DNA of 64,000 bases from Methyloceanibacter caenitepidi (GTDB lineage Bacteria; Pseudomonadota; Alphaproteobacteria; Rhizobiales; Methyloligellaceae), in NCBI RefSeq assembly GCF_000828475.1, contig NZ_AP014648.1:1488001-1552000 (forward strand). Direction: 5' to 3'. Position 1 is the first letter of the stretch. Each line of letters begins with the position of its first letter. Positions 35,308 to 43,614 of this stretch are shown in pieces. The notes beneath the pieces are model-generated. The model saw nothing but the letters and a program-made list of their open reading frames with translations, made no database searches and had not been told where the DNA came from. The position numbers were made by a program, and so were the translations under genes.

Positions 35308-35550
35308 ATGACGCCACTAATCGATGCCATTAGAGAATTGGCAACGTGCGTCGAGGCATCGCGTGTTGGTAACAAGGGGCTGTGTCCTGTTGTCGAGGTC
35401 GTGGTGGACTACAGCACCTATCGCGACTTGGAGCGCGCTGTCGCGCGCGAGGCCGAAGAGTCGGCGGGACAACTCTTCTTCTTGCCCCCAGATCGTTTGA
35501 AACTCCCCTCGATCGAAGTGTGTGGCGTGACCGTGCGGCCGAAGCTCTAA
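35308..35550 (+). CDS. Small prophage protein, unknown
   Basis: An 80-residue protein starting at ATG 35308 (GTG 35302 is an alternative in frame). It has a predicted alpha/beta pattern: helix (IDAIRELATCVEASR), strand (CPVVEVVVDYS), helix (DLERAVAREAEES), strands (LFFLPP, IEVCGVTV). I do not recognise it. Its end overlaps the stop of the convergent Gam-like gene by 4 bases. Confidence 0.6.
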   Translation: MTPLIDAIRELATCVEASRVGNKGLCPVVEVVVDYSTYRDLERAVAREAEESAGQLFFLPPDRLKLPSIEVCGVTVRPKL

Positions 35551-36068
35551 GCCACCTTCGCGGCCGGCTTCTCCGTGAGGGGAAGCTCGGTCGGTTCGAT
35601 TGAGAAGGACTCGGCGCCCGGCACGATCTTCAGGCCGCGAATACCCTTGATCTTGGCGGGATCCTTCTTGATCGCGTTGGCGTCGATCTCGGTCTTCACG
35701 CGCAGGAAGCGAGCGAGCTTCTTACCCTTCAGCGCTTCGATGATCTTGTCGAGCCTGGTCTTGTCGATTTCGAGCTTGTCGGCGCCCTTGCGCCAGCTGA
35801 CCTTGCCTGTCGGGAATTCGCCGAACTTGCGCTTGCCGGAATCGGTCAGGGCAGCGCGGTTCGCCGTGCAGTAGGTTTCGACGCCGGCGGCGAGCTCCTC
35901 GCGCTTCGTGGTCAGCGGTGCGGCCTTGTCCTCGGCTTCCTTCTTCAGCACGGCGACCTTCGTGTCGAGATCCTTCTGGATCTCGGCGAGATCGCGATCG
36001 ATGCCGCCGATATCGGCGATCGCCGCGGCGCAGGCGTCGGCATTCTTGATGGGCGTGGGCTTTGTCAT
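35547..36068 (-). CDS. gam: Host-nuclease inhibitor, Gam family (Mu Gam-like)
   Basis: A 173-residue protein of the Mu-type Gam family, DNA-end-binding homologues of Ku that shield linear phage DNA from RecBCD-type exonucleases. Signatures: long N-terminal coiled helix (DRDLAEIQKDLDTKVAVLKKEAEDKAAPL), then RKFGEFPTGKVSWRKG and the basic C-terminal half with KKDPAKIKGIRG. ATG 36068 is fixed by AAAGGTGA. It overlaps the upstream small gene by ATGA. It is unusual to find it at the far end of the late block next to lysis genes. Confidence 0.88.
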   Translation of the reverse strand: MTKPTPIKNADACAAAIADIGGIDRDLAEIQKDLDTKVAVLKKEAEDKAAPLTTKREELAAGVETYCTANRAALTDSGKRKFGEFPTGKVSWRKGADKLEIDKTRLDKIIEALKGKKLARFLRVKTEIDANAIKKDPAKIKGIRGLKIVPGAESFSIEPTELPLTEKPAAKVA

Positions 36069-36370
36069 GGGATCACCTTTGGCCTGAAATCGTCGTGGGA
36101 TGGTCCGGAAGGCCGCGCGACGCACCTGGCACCGAGATAGACACGGTCCGGATGGCGCGGGATCCAGCCCGGCATGAAGAAGAACAGGGCGCCTCGGTTG
36201 CATTCCTCGACCGTGGACGGTCCCTCGATCGGCTCCGGCGCTTCCGCCCAGCACACGTCGCTGTGCTGCTCGACGAAGTGCTCGACCGCGTTCACGCGGT
36301 GCGGGTCGAACGCGTCGAACGGCGCGGAGGGAAGGCACGCGAACACGACGATCGCGATGGCGGTCTTCAT
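36065..36370 (-). CDS. Small exported prophage protein, unknown
   Basis: A 101-residue protein beginning MKTAIAIVVFACLPSAPFDA, a short hydrophobic segment that may be a signal peptide or anchor, followed by a domain with Cys in DVCWAEAPE, VEECNRG and GARCVARP. CAGGAG precedes the ATG. It overlaps the gam start by 4 bases. Position behind the endolysin and a membrane protein hints at a spanin-like or lysis accessory role, but there is no sequence proof. Confidence 0.6.
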   Translation of the reverse strand: MKTAIAIVVFACLPSAPFDAFDPHRVNAVEHFVEQHSDVCWAEAPEPIEGPSTVEECNRGALFFFMPGWIPRHPDRVYLGARCVARPSGPSHDDFRPKVIP

Positions 36371-36433
36371 GGCGCAGCTCCTGCAGAAAAGGGAGAGGCC
36401 TCCCCGCGGGCAACGGAGAGGCCGGGGCACGCG

Positions 36434-36928
36434 TCAGCGCGCGATGACGTTCTTGAGGTAGTCCCCGAGATTGAAATCGGCCTCGAGCAGGTCGTACTCG
36501 GTCATCCGCGCGAGGATCATCTTGACCAGCTTGGACGGATCGCCGCCCGTCGCCCAACTGACGAGCATTGGCGCCTGATCGACGGCGTACTGGATCGCCG
36601 TTCGCAGGACCTCATTGGACACGGGGATCTCGAGCCGCTGTCCGAGCGCTGCCCCCTTCACCTGGGCTACAGCCGACAGAACGGCCCGGTTGGCCAACGC
36701 TTCGAAATTGTGCTGCAGCTTTTCGCCGTACGCGGCCTTCAGCCAGGCAGGCATGTTGGGGGCGACGAACCAGGTCCAGACGACGCCGATGCCGGTCAGG
36801 ATCAAGGGCACGGCGGTGTCTACAGCCGCTACGGCCCAATCGCCCCAAGGGACGGTCACGGTGTCGGCCGCCAGGACGGCGGTGGGGAGCAGGCACACGG
36901 CGAGAACCGCGAGCAGAATTGAGCGCAT
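36434..36928 (-). CDS. Exported/membrane prophage protein in the lysis cluster
   Basis: A 164-residue protein with a clear signal peptide (LLAVLAVCLLPTAVLA, cleavage after AA about 21) and a second hydrophobic stretch (about 34-56, AVPLILTGIGVVWTWFVAP). A helical domain follows. AGGAGAAGTTC precedes the ATG. It lies directly after the endolysin gene on the same strand. A holin-associated or periplasmic lysis function is plausible; I cannot name a family. Confidence 0.65.
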   Translation of the reverse strand: MRSILLAVLAVCLLPTAVLAADTVTVPWGDWAVAAVDTAVPLILTGIGVVWTWFVAPNMPAWLKAAYGEKLQHNFEALANRAVLSAVAQVKGAALGQRLEIPVSNEVLRTAIQYAVDQAPMLVSWATGGDPSKLVKMILARMTEYDLLEADFNLGDYLKNVIAR

Positions 36929-36999
36929 GAACTTCTCCTGTTTGTCATGAGTGGCCGGGCCTCCGGCCGAAGGATCCGCCGCCTCGGTGCGGCGAATGG

Positions 37000-38049
37000 T
37001 TAGCGCGGCAAGCGCGCGTCGAGCGCGATGGCGTAGTTGAGCCGGTTGCTCCAGCCGTGCCCGCCCTGCGGGTAGAGGAACGACCAGCCGCGCGGACGCT
37101 CGAAGGCGATCGCGCCGATGGCGGCCGAGTAGGGCCACACGGCGCCCTCGAGTAGGTTGGCGGCCGTCTTCTCCGTGGTCTCGAGCTCGTGGACGACGAA
37201 GCGCATCTGCGCCTCGAGATCTCGCCAGTCACGTCCGGTCTCGCGGCAGAACTGCAGGAAGGCGGTCCGGCGAGATCCGCGCCATTGCGGGACCCCGATG
37301 GACTCGCCGTTGTCGCCGACCGCGGCGGTGTTCAGATCCGGAAAGGCCTCCTGCTGGAAACCGCCGACGAGGCCGATCGCGGCGATGCGGGAGATCCCGA
37401 GCGCCCGCAGCATGGCGACGGCCGTGGCGGGCCGATCGCCCGGAACGGGTGCCACAAGCAGAGGATCCAATGGCTCGCCGGTGGGATCCACGATTTCCAT
37501 CGGGTTCTCCGGCTTTGGTGCCAGGCGATCAGAGACGTCAGCCCGGAGTTTGTCGCCCACGGCGCGCGCGCCCACGATCTCCGCATCGAACGGCAGGCGG
37601 GTGATGTCCCATTTGCCGCGCTGGGAGATGTGGAGATTGTCCTCGACCTCAGCATGGGTCAGGACCGTCTTGCGGGTCACGGGGATGCCGTAGCGCTTGC
37701 AGAGCTCGGCCACGACCCGGACCATCTTGTCCCACTGGAGTGGCGTCAGCGGGTACTTCCCGGCGTGGAAGGGACGTTCGCGGGCGCCGTGCATACCGCA
37801 CATGGACACGCCGATCGCCCGGCTGTTGGCGTGGAGGGTGTGGGCCGCGTATCCGGAGCGCAGCGGCGGATCGTTGTCCGCAACGGTCGGGTAGCCGCGT
37901 TCGAGGTCGCCGTCGCCCTCGATCAGGAAGTGATAGTGCCGCTTGTCGAAGCTCGTGGCTTCGTGCGCGCCGGCGGTCCAATGGACATGGATTCGCTGCG
38001 GGCTTGCGTCTGGCATCCAATCGGGGGGAAGCACGGTGTCGGCCTTCAT
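37000..38049 (-). CDS. Endolysin: N-acetylmuramoyl-L-alanine amidase plus phage lysozyme-like domain
   Basis: A 349-residue modular cell-wall hydrolase without a signal peptide. Residues about 1-165 form an Amidase_2/PGRP-like domain: zinc ligands in RIHVHWTAG (H23) and TVLTHAEVE, with RAIGVSMCGMHG between. Residues about 205-345 resemble a phage-tail-lysozyme/transglycosylase domain: VAMLRALGISRIAAIGLVGG and DNGESIGVPQWRGSRR (a catalytic-Glu-like position). It would cleave peptidoglycan for lysis and must rely on a holin. An intrinsic terminator precedes it (38066-38090). Confidence 0.88.
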   Translation of the reverse strand: MKADTVLPPDWMPDASPQRIHVHWTAGAHEATSFDKRHYHFLIEGDGDLERGYPTVADNDPPLRSGYAAHTLHANSRAIGVSMCGMHGARERPFHAGKYPLTPLQWDKMVRVVAELCKRYGIPVTRKTVLTHAEVEDNLHISQRGKWDITRLPFDAEIVGARAVGDKLRADVSDRLAPKPENPMEIVDPTGEPLDPLLVAPVPGDRPATAVAMLRALGISRIAAIGLVGGFQQEAFPDLNTAAVGDNGESIGVPQWRGSRRTAFLQFCRETGRDWRDLEAQMRFVVHELETTEKTAANLLEGAVWPYSAAIGAIAFERPRGWSFLYPQGGHGWSNRLNYAIALDARLPR

Positions 38050-38065
38050 GAGTGGCTCCAGGCAT

Positions 38066-38090
38066 GAAAAAGCCCGCCTCGAGGGCGGGC
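38066..38090 (-). terminator. Intrinsic terminator between holin-like gene and endolysin
   Basis: On the minus strand a perfect 7-bp stem GCCCGCC / GGCGGGC (38090-38084, 38078-38072) with loop CTCGA is followed by TTTTT. It ends 17 bases before the endolysin start, so endolysin expression needs read-through or its own promoter. Confidence 0.8.
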
Positions 38091-38157
38091 TGGGCTTCAG
38101 AAATGGCTGTTGGGGTCTAGTCCCTCAAAAATGGCAGTTCAGAGCCGCACAGCGGCC

Positions 38158-38526
38158 TCAGGACGCGTCTTCTGCGTCCCTGTCTGACTTCGCGTCGTCG
38201 GCCGTCCGGTGCCCCATGCGGGCGATTTTGCGCCACCAGAAGACCGCCGTTCCGACGAGGGTCACAAAGCTGGTCAGGACCATGAGGCCCTGGCCGGCGA
38301 CGCCGAGCCAGCTGCCCACGAACTCCGGATCGATCGCGCCGGCGCTGCCGCCGAGGATTGACCCCGTGGCGCCGGCGGCAATCAGCTTCGTCACGCTCAT
38401 CTGTTCGGCCGCCTTGTCGAGATTTTGCATCATGGTTTTTGCGCGCTCCGGATTGCGGGCGCGCCTCTGTGCCTGGACGCGGGCCAGCCGGTCAGGGAGC
38501 GCCGCCGTCTGGATCTGTCTTGTCAT
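38158..38526 (-). CDS. Holin-like membrane protein
   Basis: A 122-residue protein with two hydrophobic segments (about 46-66, LIAAGATGSILGGSAGA, and about 72-97, SWLGVAGQGLMVLTSFVTLVGTAVFWW) and a charged C-terminus (ADDAKSDRDAED), the layout of a class II holin. The N-terminus is basic. GGAGAAGG precedes ATG 38526. It overlaps the upstream gene by 35 bases and lies directly before the endolysin gene. Family not confirmed. Confidence 0.65.
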   Translation of the reverse strand: MTRQIQTAALPDRLARVQAQRRARNPERAKTMMQNLDKAAEQMSVTKLIAAGATGSILGGSAGAIDPEFVGSWLGVAGQGLMVLTSFVTLVGTAVFWWRKIARMGHRTADDAKSDRDAEDAS

Positions 38527-38992
38527 GGTCCTTCTCCGGAGGGCCCGGCTCGACCGGAGTCGTTTCGACCCCGTCTTCTGCGTACTCGTCGCGGACGATC
38601 GCGGCCGGGGCCCTCCCGATGAGTTTCGGATCTTCGCGCGGGGCCGCGATGGGCGCGATCCCGCCCGCAGCCTGCAGGATCGGCTTCAGCTGCTCGACGA
38701 TCTGCATATTCGGCCGGGCCATGCCGTTGTGCAGATCCACGACGCGGTTGTTGACCTCTTGTGTTGCGATCACGGCTGAGCGCACCTCCGCCGCGGTGTT
38801 GAGTATGCCCGCGGCCGCGACCAGGTCCGCGCACGCGTAGCCGATCGACTTCAGCTTGCCCTTCTCGTCGTGGCTCTTGACCTTCATCCAAAAGTGGCAG
38901 GTCTTGCAGACTTCCGAGCACGGCCTCTGCCAGCGCGGGCAAAACTCGTCGTCCGGCCCGTCCGGTTTTTCGATCTTGGCTTCGGTGACCAC
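38492..38992 (-). CDS. Prophage protein with Cys-rich N-terminus, unknown
   Basis: A 166-residue soluble protein. The N-terminal Cys cluster (CPRWQRPCSEVCKTCHFW, about 18-35) is metal-binding in type, followed by a helical region (AAEVRSAVIATQEVNNRVVDLHNGM) and a Pro/Asp-rich tail. No family recognised. It lies between the fibre gene (2 bases) and the holin-like gene (35-base overlap) in the late block. Confidence 0.6.
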   Translation of the reverse strand: MVTEAKIEKPDGPDDEFCPRWQRPCSEVCKTCHFWMKVKSHDEKGKLKSIGYACADLVAAAGILNTAAEVRSAVIATQEVNNRVVDLHNGMARPNMQIVEQLKPILQAAGGIAPIAAPREDPKLIGRAPAAIVRDEYAEDGVETTPVEPGPPEKDHDKTDPDGGAP

Positions 38993-38994
38993 GG

Positions 38995-39921
38995 CTATTC
39001 CTTTATGCCCTTGTAGGCGTCGTGGTAGTTCACGCGAATATCCATGTCGTGATCGTGGACACCGCCCGCGCCAGCGTTGTTCGTGCTGGTCGCATCAATG
39101 GTCAACTGGCCGACGTCGACGCTCGGCGCCCACCCATTTACGCGACTTATGCCGCCACCGGCATCGCAGGCGGCAAATTCGAACCACGCCGACGCGCCCG
39201 TTCCGCTCGAGTTGCGGAAAGGAAGGTACCGATTGCTTTCGCCTTTTATCCTGACGTTGAAGGCGCTCGAGACTATGGGGTGGTCGTGGGTCGCTAGTTG
39301 CGACTCGGTGAGCGCATGGCCATCCGTCTTGGTTCTTGCAAAGACGGTCGAAAAACTCGATTGATCGGTGCGGGAACCGGGCGACCCGGTCGTTAGACGC
39401 AGAGCCGTGTCGTCCAGGTTCGCCGTCTCGTCCTTCAGCCATCCGGCCTGCACTGGCTCCGCCATGAATAGCATCTCTGCCCCGGAATCGAACTCTCCAC
39501 TCTGCCCGCCGACCGTCTCGAAACGATCCGCGGTGGCGTTGTAGGCAACGGTCACGAGCTGGTCGGGAATGAGGCCGCCCGAAGCATAGGCAAGCCCCGC
39601 GCGTTTCTTCCAGGGCTTCGCCCCAAGGCCGTCGATATTGAGGGTCGCGGCGCCCGTGTTCGCGCGGTCCACGCGAAACGAGGTGACCGGTATGTCGGTC
39701 AGCGTCGTGTGGCCCTGGTTCGTCGTAAGCGTGTACGCGTTGCCCGTACCGGCCGTGACAAGCGAGCTTGGTCGCGTGTCCTGGTACCAGCGCGCCAGCG
39801 CGGCCATCATTTCGCGCATGACGTCGTTCACGGCCGAGCGCGCCATGCCTTCGGGCGCCCCATCGGGCGGCGAGGCGTCGTTGTTGCCGGCGGCGACCGC
39901 CCACTCCGAAACATTACTCAT
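38995..39921 (-). CDS. Phage tail fibre/collar-type protein
   Basis: A 308-residue fibre-like protein: helical N-terminal region (AVNDVMREMMAALARWYQDT, virion attachment type), a beta-rich middle, and a C-terminal collar-like domain with ATHDHPIV and the terminal motif HDHDMDIRVNYHDAYKGIKE, typical of phage tail-collar fibres. It would contact the host surface. It is one of two fibre candidates in the window (the other at 48881). Confidence 0.75.
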   Translation of the reverse strand: MSNVSEWAVAAGNNDASPPDGAPEGMARSAVNDVMREMMAALARWYQDTRPSSLVTAGTGNAYTLTTNQGHTTLTDIPVTSFRVDRANTGAATLNIDGLGAKPWKKRAGLAYASGGLIPDQLVTVAYNATADRFETVGGQSGEFDSGAEMLFMAEPVQAGWLKDETANLDDTALRLTTGSPGSRTDQSSFSTVFARTKTDGHALTESQLATHDHPIVSSAFNVRIKGESNRYLPFRNSSGTGASAWFEFAACDAGGGISRVNGWAPSVDVGQLTIDATSTNNAGAGGVHDHDMDIRVNYHDAYKGIKE

Positions 39922-39922
39922 T

Positions 39923-41299
39923 CTAATCTCCGGTCAGCGTGTTGACCTTGGCTTCGAAGGCAGACCGTTTGCGCATCTTGGCGATGGTTTGCCCCAGCGA
40001 GATCTTCTCGCTCTTCATCGCGCGCTCGAGCTGGCGCTGCTCGTTCGGTGTGAAGAGCTCCGGGTTTGTTGCCAGGGCGCCGACCACGGGCTCAATCACG
40101 CTCTCTCCGCGCTCCCGCTCCGCGGTCAGATCCTTGATCAGCGACACCGACGCGCCGCGGGGAATGCTGGCGATGGCGTCCGTCAACTTGGGGAGCTCCT
40201 CGGAGAGTTTCGCACCGCGCAGCCGGCCCGCGCCGGCGATGCCGGCGAGGGCGCCCACGATCACCGTGTGCTTGATGTGGTTGAACGCCTCCTCGGTCGA
40301 CTCGAGGATGTAGTTGTGACCGCCGGGCACCACGGACTTCGTCATCTGGATAAGGGCCGTGATGCCGGCGGCCGTCGCGACGAGGCCCTTGGCGGTCAGC
40401 GGGACCTTGCCGAGAGTCAATGCGAGCGATCCGGCGGCCTGGCCGCCCGCGGCGAATGCGGCGGTCTCGAGAGGGTCGCCCCCCTGCAGGATCGAAAGCG
40501 TCGCACCCTCGAGGCCGGTCTCGGCAGATCGGCCGAGCCCACGGGCGAGCCGCTTCACGGGCTTGGACTCGAGCACGCGCTTGAAGGTCCGCGCCGCTCC
40601 AGGCGCCATGAGCTTCGAGGCGGCCGGTGCAGCGGTCACGACCTTCTCAGCCGCCGTGATGCCGCGGGCGAGCGGAAGCCGCCCGGTGACGATCGTCCCG
40701 ATGTCGCCGGCGATCCCGCCGGCGGTGGTCGCGATCGGGTGTTGCTCGGCCAGCTGCGCGTCGGCCGCTTCTTGGTTGGCTTTCGCCTGCATGAAACGGT
40801 CGCCCACATTCGGATCCGCCGTCACCACCATGTCTGGCACCTGGCCGGCCACGTCGAGGCCTGCGCGCATGTCCTGCATGGTCACGCGAGGCGTCGAGCC
40901 GGGTATGACCGGCCCGGGGCGTCTGCCAGTGGCGGCGCCGTAAAACGCCCTGACACCGTCGCCAGCGGCTCCCACGCCTGGCATGAAGCGGAAGGGATTA
41001 TCCCGCACAGCGTCGCCGGCGACGGCCGGAACGGCGAGAATGTTATTCACGAACCGGTCGAGCGCGGCGCGGCCGAATGCCTCCATCGGCCCGCGGCCCG
41101 GTTGCTCCGGCTCTTGGGGGGGCGGGAGCGACTCGAAGCCGCCCTGCGGCGGCGCCAACGCCAGATCCACTTCGGTTCCGCTCGCGCCTTTGGACGCGCT
41201 GGACGGCGGGGCGCCCGTATCGAACCGGTCGAACACATTGGCGCCCGATTTGCCGGTCGGCCCGGCGGCCTTATCGAACTGGTCGAAGACGTTTGCCAT
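39923..41299 (-). CDS. Putative internal virion/ejection protein
   Basis: A 458-residue Ala/Gly-rich protein. The N-terminus has two copies of NVFD(Q/R)FD (about 3-9 and 21-27), a repeat common at the start of podoviral internal virion proteins. A middle segment with several hydrophobic stretches (AVVATAAGITALI-like, IVGALAGIAGAG) and a helical C-terminus (EQRQLERAMKSEKISLGQTIAK) fit a DNA-ejection protein that inserts into the envelope. It lies in the block between stabilisation protein and fibre. Confidence 0.55.
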   Translation of the reverse strand: MANVFDQFDKAAGPTGKSGANVFDRFDTGAPPSSASKGASGTEVDLALAPPQGGFESLPPPQEPEQPGRGPMEAFGRAALDRFVNNILAVPAVAGDAVRDNPFRFMPGVGAAGDGVRAFYGAATGRRPGPVIPGSTPRVTMQDMRAGLDVAGQVPDMVVTADPNVGDRFMQAKANQEAADAQLAEQHPIATTAGGIAGDIGTIVTGRLPLARGITAAEKVVTAAPAASKLMAPGAARTFKRVLESKPVKRLARGLGRSAETGLEGATLSILQGGDPLETAAFAAGGQAAGSLALTLGKVPLTAKGLVATAAGITALIQMTKSVVPGGHNYILESTEEAFNHIKHTVIVGALAGIAGAGRLRGAKLSEELPKLTDAIASIPRGASVSLIKDLTAERERGESVIEPVVGALATNPELFTPNEQRQLERAMKSEKISLGQTIAKMRKRSAFEAKVNTLTGD

Positions 41300-41301
41300 T
41301 G

Positions 41302-42459
41302 CTACCTCAGAAACGCCTCGGGGTCGTGGCCGTACTTGGAGCGGAATTGCTCTCGCACGGCCGGATCGTCGGCGTTGTCCTTCAGGAATCGAACCGCGGC
41401 TGGCGGGATCATGCCGCCGGCGGTCCGGAGACCTATTTCAGTGCTCTGCTCGGCCGGCTTCTTTGTCCGCCGTGCCGCGATTTGCCGGGCTGTGGGCGGC
41501 GGCTTCGCATGGCTCTTCGCGTCTGTGCCTTTGTCGCCGAACCCTTGGACGTCGATTGCGCTGCTGGTTCCGGCGAGCTGCCGCTTCGCGCGATCGAGCG
41601 CCTGGCCGAACACCTCGAGCTGAACGTCCAGCCCGGCTCCCTGGCCGAGAGACAGGAGCCGGGACCGGAGTCCGGCGGCGCCTGCCTGGGTGCTCAGACC
41701 CTGGCCGAGCGCGTTACGCTGCTTCTCGACGGTCTCCGCCGCGTTCAGGGCCGTGCTGAGCTGGTCTTGGGGAATGCCACTGACCTTGCTCGGAAGCCCC
41801 TTCAGGATCCCGGTCGGGTCGAGCTCGCCGACGGCCAGGGCCTGGCGCGTCGTATGGATCAGGTCGGGATTGGTCAGGAAGATGTCGGCGCCTGGAATGG
41901 CCTTGATCGTCTCGAGCGCGTTGATGCCGGCATTGGCGGAAATCGCCGTGTCTTCGAGGGCGACACGCTGGGCGACCTCCTCGTTGAGCAGCCCCCGAAC
42001 CTGCAGCTGGTTGAGTATGTCGCGCGTCGATCCGCCCTGCAGCTTCGAAAGAAGAATTTCCTGGCCCTCAGGGCTCCTTGGGTCGATGCCCATGGCTTCC
42101 AGAAGCCGCAGCTCCGGCGGTGCGGTCCGCTCGGAAGGGAACGCGCGGGAGACGAGCCCCTGCGCCACCTGGTCCGGCGCGATGTCGGCCAAGAGGCTGA
42201 GCTCTCCGGGGAGCAGTTCCTTGAGCTTCGCCTGGGCTTCGCGCTTGCGCTGGTTGTCGACGATACGGTCGCGGACGAGCTGGTTCTGCTGGCTCAGTTG
42301 GACGGCGCGGTTTGCCTGACCAACACCGGCCCCGATCGCCTGGCCTGTCGACACGGGCGCGGCCGATGGCCCGCTCGCTGCCAGGATCCCGAGACCCAAG
42401 TTGAGCAGCGGGTCGCCCAACGCGTCGCTGAGAAGACCGAAGTTGATGTCGTCAGCCAT
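41302..42459 (-). CDS. Putative phage virion protein, long helical
   Basis: A 385-residue, mostly helical protein. I start it at ATG 42459 (MADDINFGLLS), 8 bases inside the end of the upstream gene; the frame stays open much further upstream only as a shadow. The C-terminus (AVRFLKDNADDPAVREQFRSKYG) matches the tail commonly seen on phage internal virion proteins. It lacks Cys and signal sequences. With its neighbours it probably forms the ejectosome. Confidence 0.55.
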   Translation of the reverse strand: MADDINFGLLSDALGDPLLNLGLGILAASGPSAAPVSTGQAIGAGVGQANRAVQLSQQNQLVRDRIVDNQRKREAQAKLKELLPGELSLLADIAPDQVAQGLVSRAFPSERTAPPELRLLEAMGIDPRSPEGQEILLSKLQGGSTRDILNQLQVRGLLNEEVAQRVALEDTAISANAGINALETIKAIPGADIFLTNPDLIHTTRQALAVGELDPTGILKGLPSKVSGIPQDQLSTALNAAETVEKQRNALGQGLSTQAGAAGLRSRLLSLGQGAGLDVQLEVFGQALDRAKRQLAGTSSAIDVQGFGDKGTDAKSHAKPPPTARQIAARRTKKPAEQSTEIGLRTAGGMIPPAAVRFLKDNADDPAVREQFRSKYGHDPEAFLR

Positions 42460-43324
42460 TTCCAAGAAGTCCCAAAAGGCCGCCCGAGAGTGCTTCGGCG
42501 CCAAACAAAGTGCTGCCGAGACCGCTGGCGAGACCGAGGCCGCTAAGGGCCAGCCCCAAGCCGCTTGCGGCCTCGTTCTCGAAATACGGCTGCTGCTGGC
42601 TCGTGGTCCCGCTCGAGGTGCCCGTCTGGCTGCCTGTCGACGTCTGGCCGAGCAGGCTGGCGATCGGCAGTCCGCCGAGCGCGGTCCGGAACAGATCTTG
42701 TTGGGCCGCGATCGGCGCGGTGATTTCCCGCTGCGCCTGTCCTTGCTGGGCCGCGCCTGTCTGCAGCAGCAGGTCGATCGGCAGCAGGCCGAGCTCGGGC
42801 AGGAGCGACGCCGCCTGCACCTGTCGGCCGCGTTCAGTTCCGTACTGTTCCGCAAAGGCGTCGGTCGCCGCCCTGGCGATCGCCGTTTGCGCAAGTCCGC
42901 CTGTGCCGCGTCCCGCAGCGCCGAACGTCGACAGGATATGTGGTTGGGCCGCACGGACCGACGCGTCGACTGCAGCATCGAACGCATCGCCCCCGAACAG
43001 ATAGTCGCCGCGGGCTGTGCCAAGGATGGTGTCGAGGGCCGTACTATAGGGCTCGGACCCGCCGAAACCGCGTGCCAGGTCGAACCCGGCGAGCTGGTCG
43101 TCGGTGAAATCGGCTACGAGGTCTCCGTTCGACAAACGGCGCAGCTTGTTGAGAGCGCCGGCGCCCGTGGACGCACTTCCATAGAGGAGCGACTTCAGAA
43201 AATCTGGCACGTCCGTTTGCGTCGACGACCTGGACCTGCTGGAGGTTTTCTGGCTCGTGGTTCCGGTCGTGTCGATTGTGCCGGCCGGTTCGCTGCCACC
43301 GCCGAGTATGTCAAGCAGGCCCAT
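42452..43324 (-). CDS. Putative phage ejection/internal virion protein
   Basis: A 290-residue Gly/Ala/Ser/Gln-rich protein with low-complexity termini: SQKTSSRSRSSTQTD near residue 30 and a Gly/Leu-rich hydrophobic tail (LGLALSGLGLASGLGSTLFG). The middle (VRAAQPHILSTFGAAGRGTGG and QYGTERGRQVQAASLLPELG) is typical of phage proteins of the gp7/gp14-like ejection class. The start at 43324 is the first ATG after the preceding stop. Function is inferred from position and composition. Confidence 0.5.
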   Translation of the reverse strand: MGLLDILGGGSEPAGTIDTTGTTSQKTSSRSRSSTQTDVPDFLKSLLYGSASTGAGALNKLRRLSNGDLVADFTDDQLAGFDLARGFGGSEPYSTALDTILGTARGDYLFGGDAFDAAVDASVRAAQPHILSTFGAAGRGTGGLAQTAIARAATDAFAEQYGTERGRQVQAASLLPELGLLPIDLLLQTGAAQQGQAQREITAPIAAQQDLFRTALGGLPIASLLGQTSTGSQTGTSSGTTSQQQPYFENEAASGLGLALSGLGLASGLGSTLFGAEALSGGLLGLLGNG

Positions 43325-43335
43325 TGTTCGTGCCC

Positions 43336-43614
43336 TTATCCAAGTATGATCCAGGTATTGCCGTCGCTGTAACGGAGCTTTTGGCCCGCCGAGCCGTCGC
43401 TCACGAAGACGAGCGATTCCGCCCAAAGCGACGGCGCGTAAACGTCTGTGCTCAGATCCGCGACGGTCACCGGAAACAGCCGCAGTGGCGCACGCATGCC
43501 CTCCGAGCCGTCCTTCGGAAAGGAGGCGTTTGCCCTCTGCGCGAGCTGGCGCCGATGTTCGACGTCGTTCGGGTTCTCGAGCGGGACGTGCGGCTTCGTT
43601 GTTCGATCAACCAC
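43336..43614 (-). CDS. Small phage structural protein
   Basis: A 92-residue protein starting inside the end of the stabilisation gene (8-base overlap). Its C-terminal half (LVFVSDGSAGQKLRYSDGNTWIIL) is a beta pattern like short adhesin or fibre-tip domains found in many virion proteins ('sDG...Wv'). Unknown otherwise. Confidence 0.55.
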   Translation of the reverse strand: MVDRTTKPHVPLENPNDVEHRRQLAQRANASFPKDGSEGMRAPLRLFPVTVADLSTDVYAPSLWAESLVFVSDGSAGQKLRYSDGNTWIILG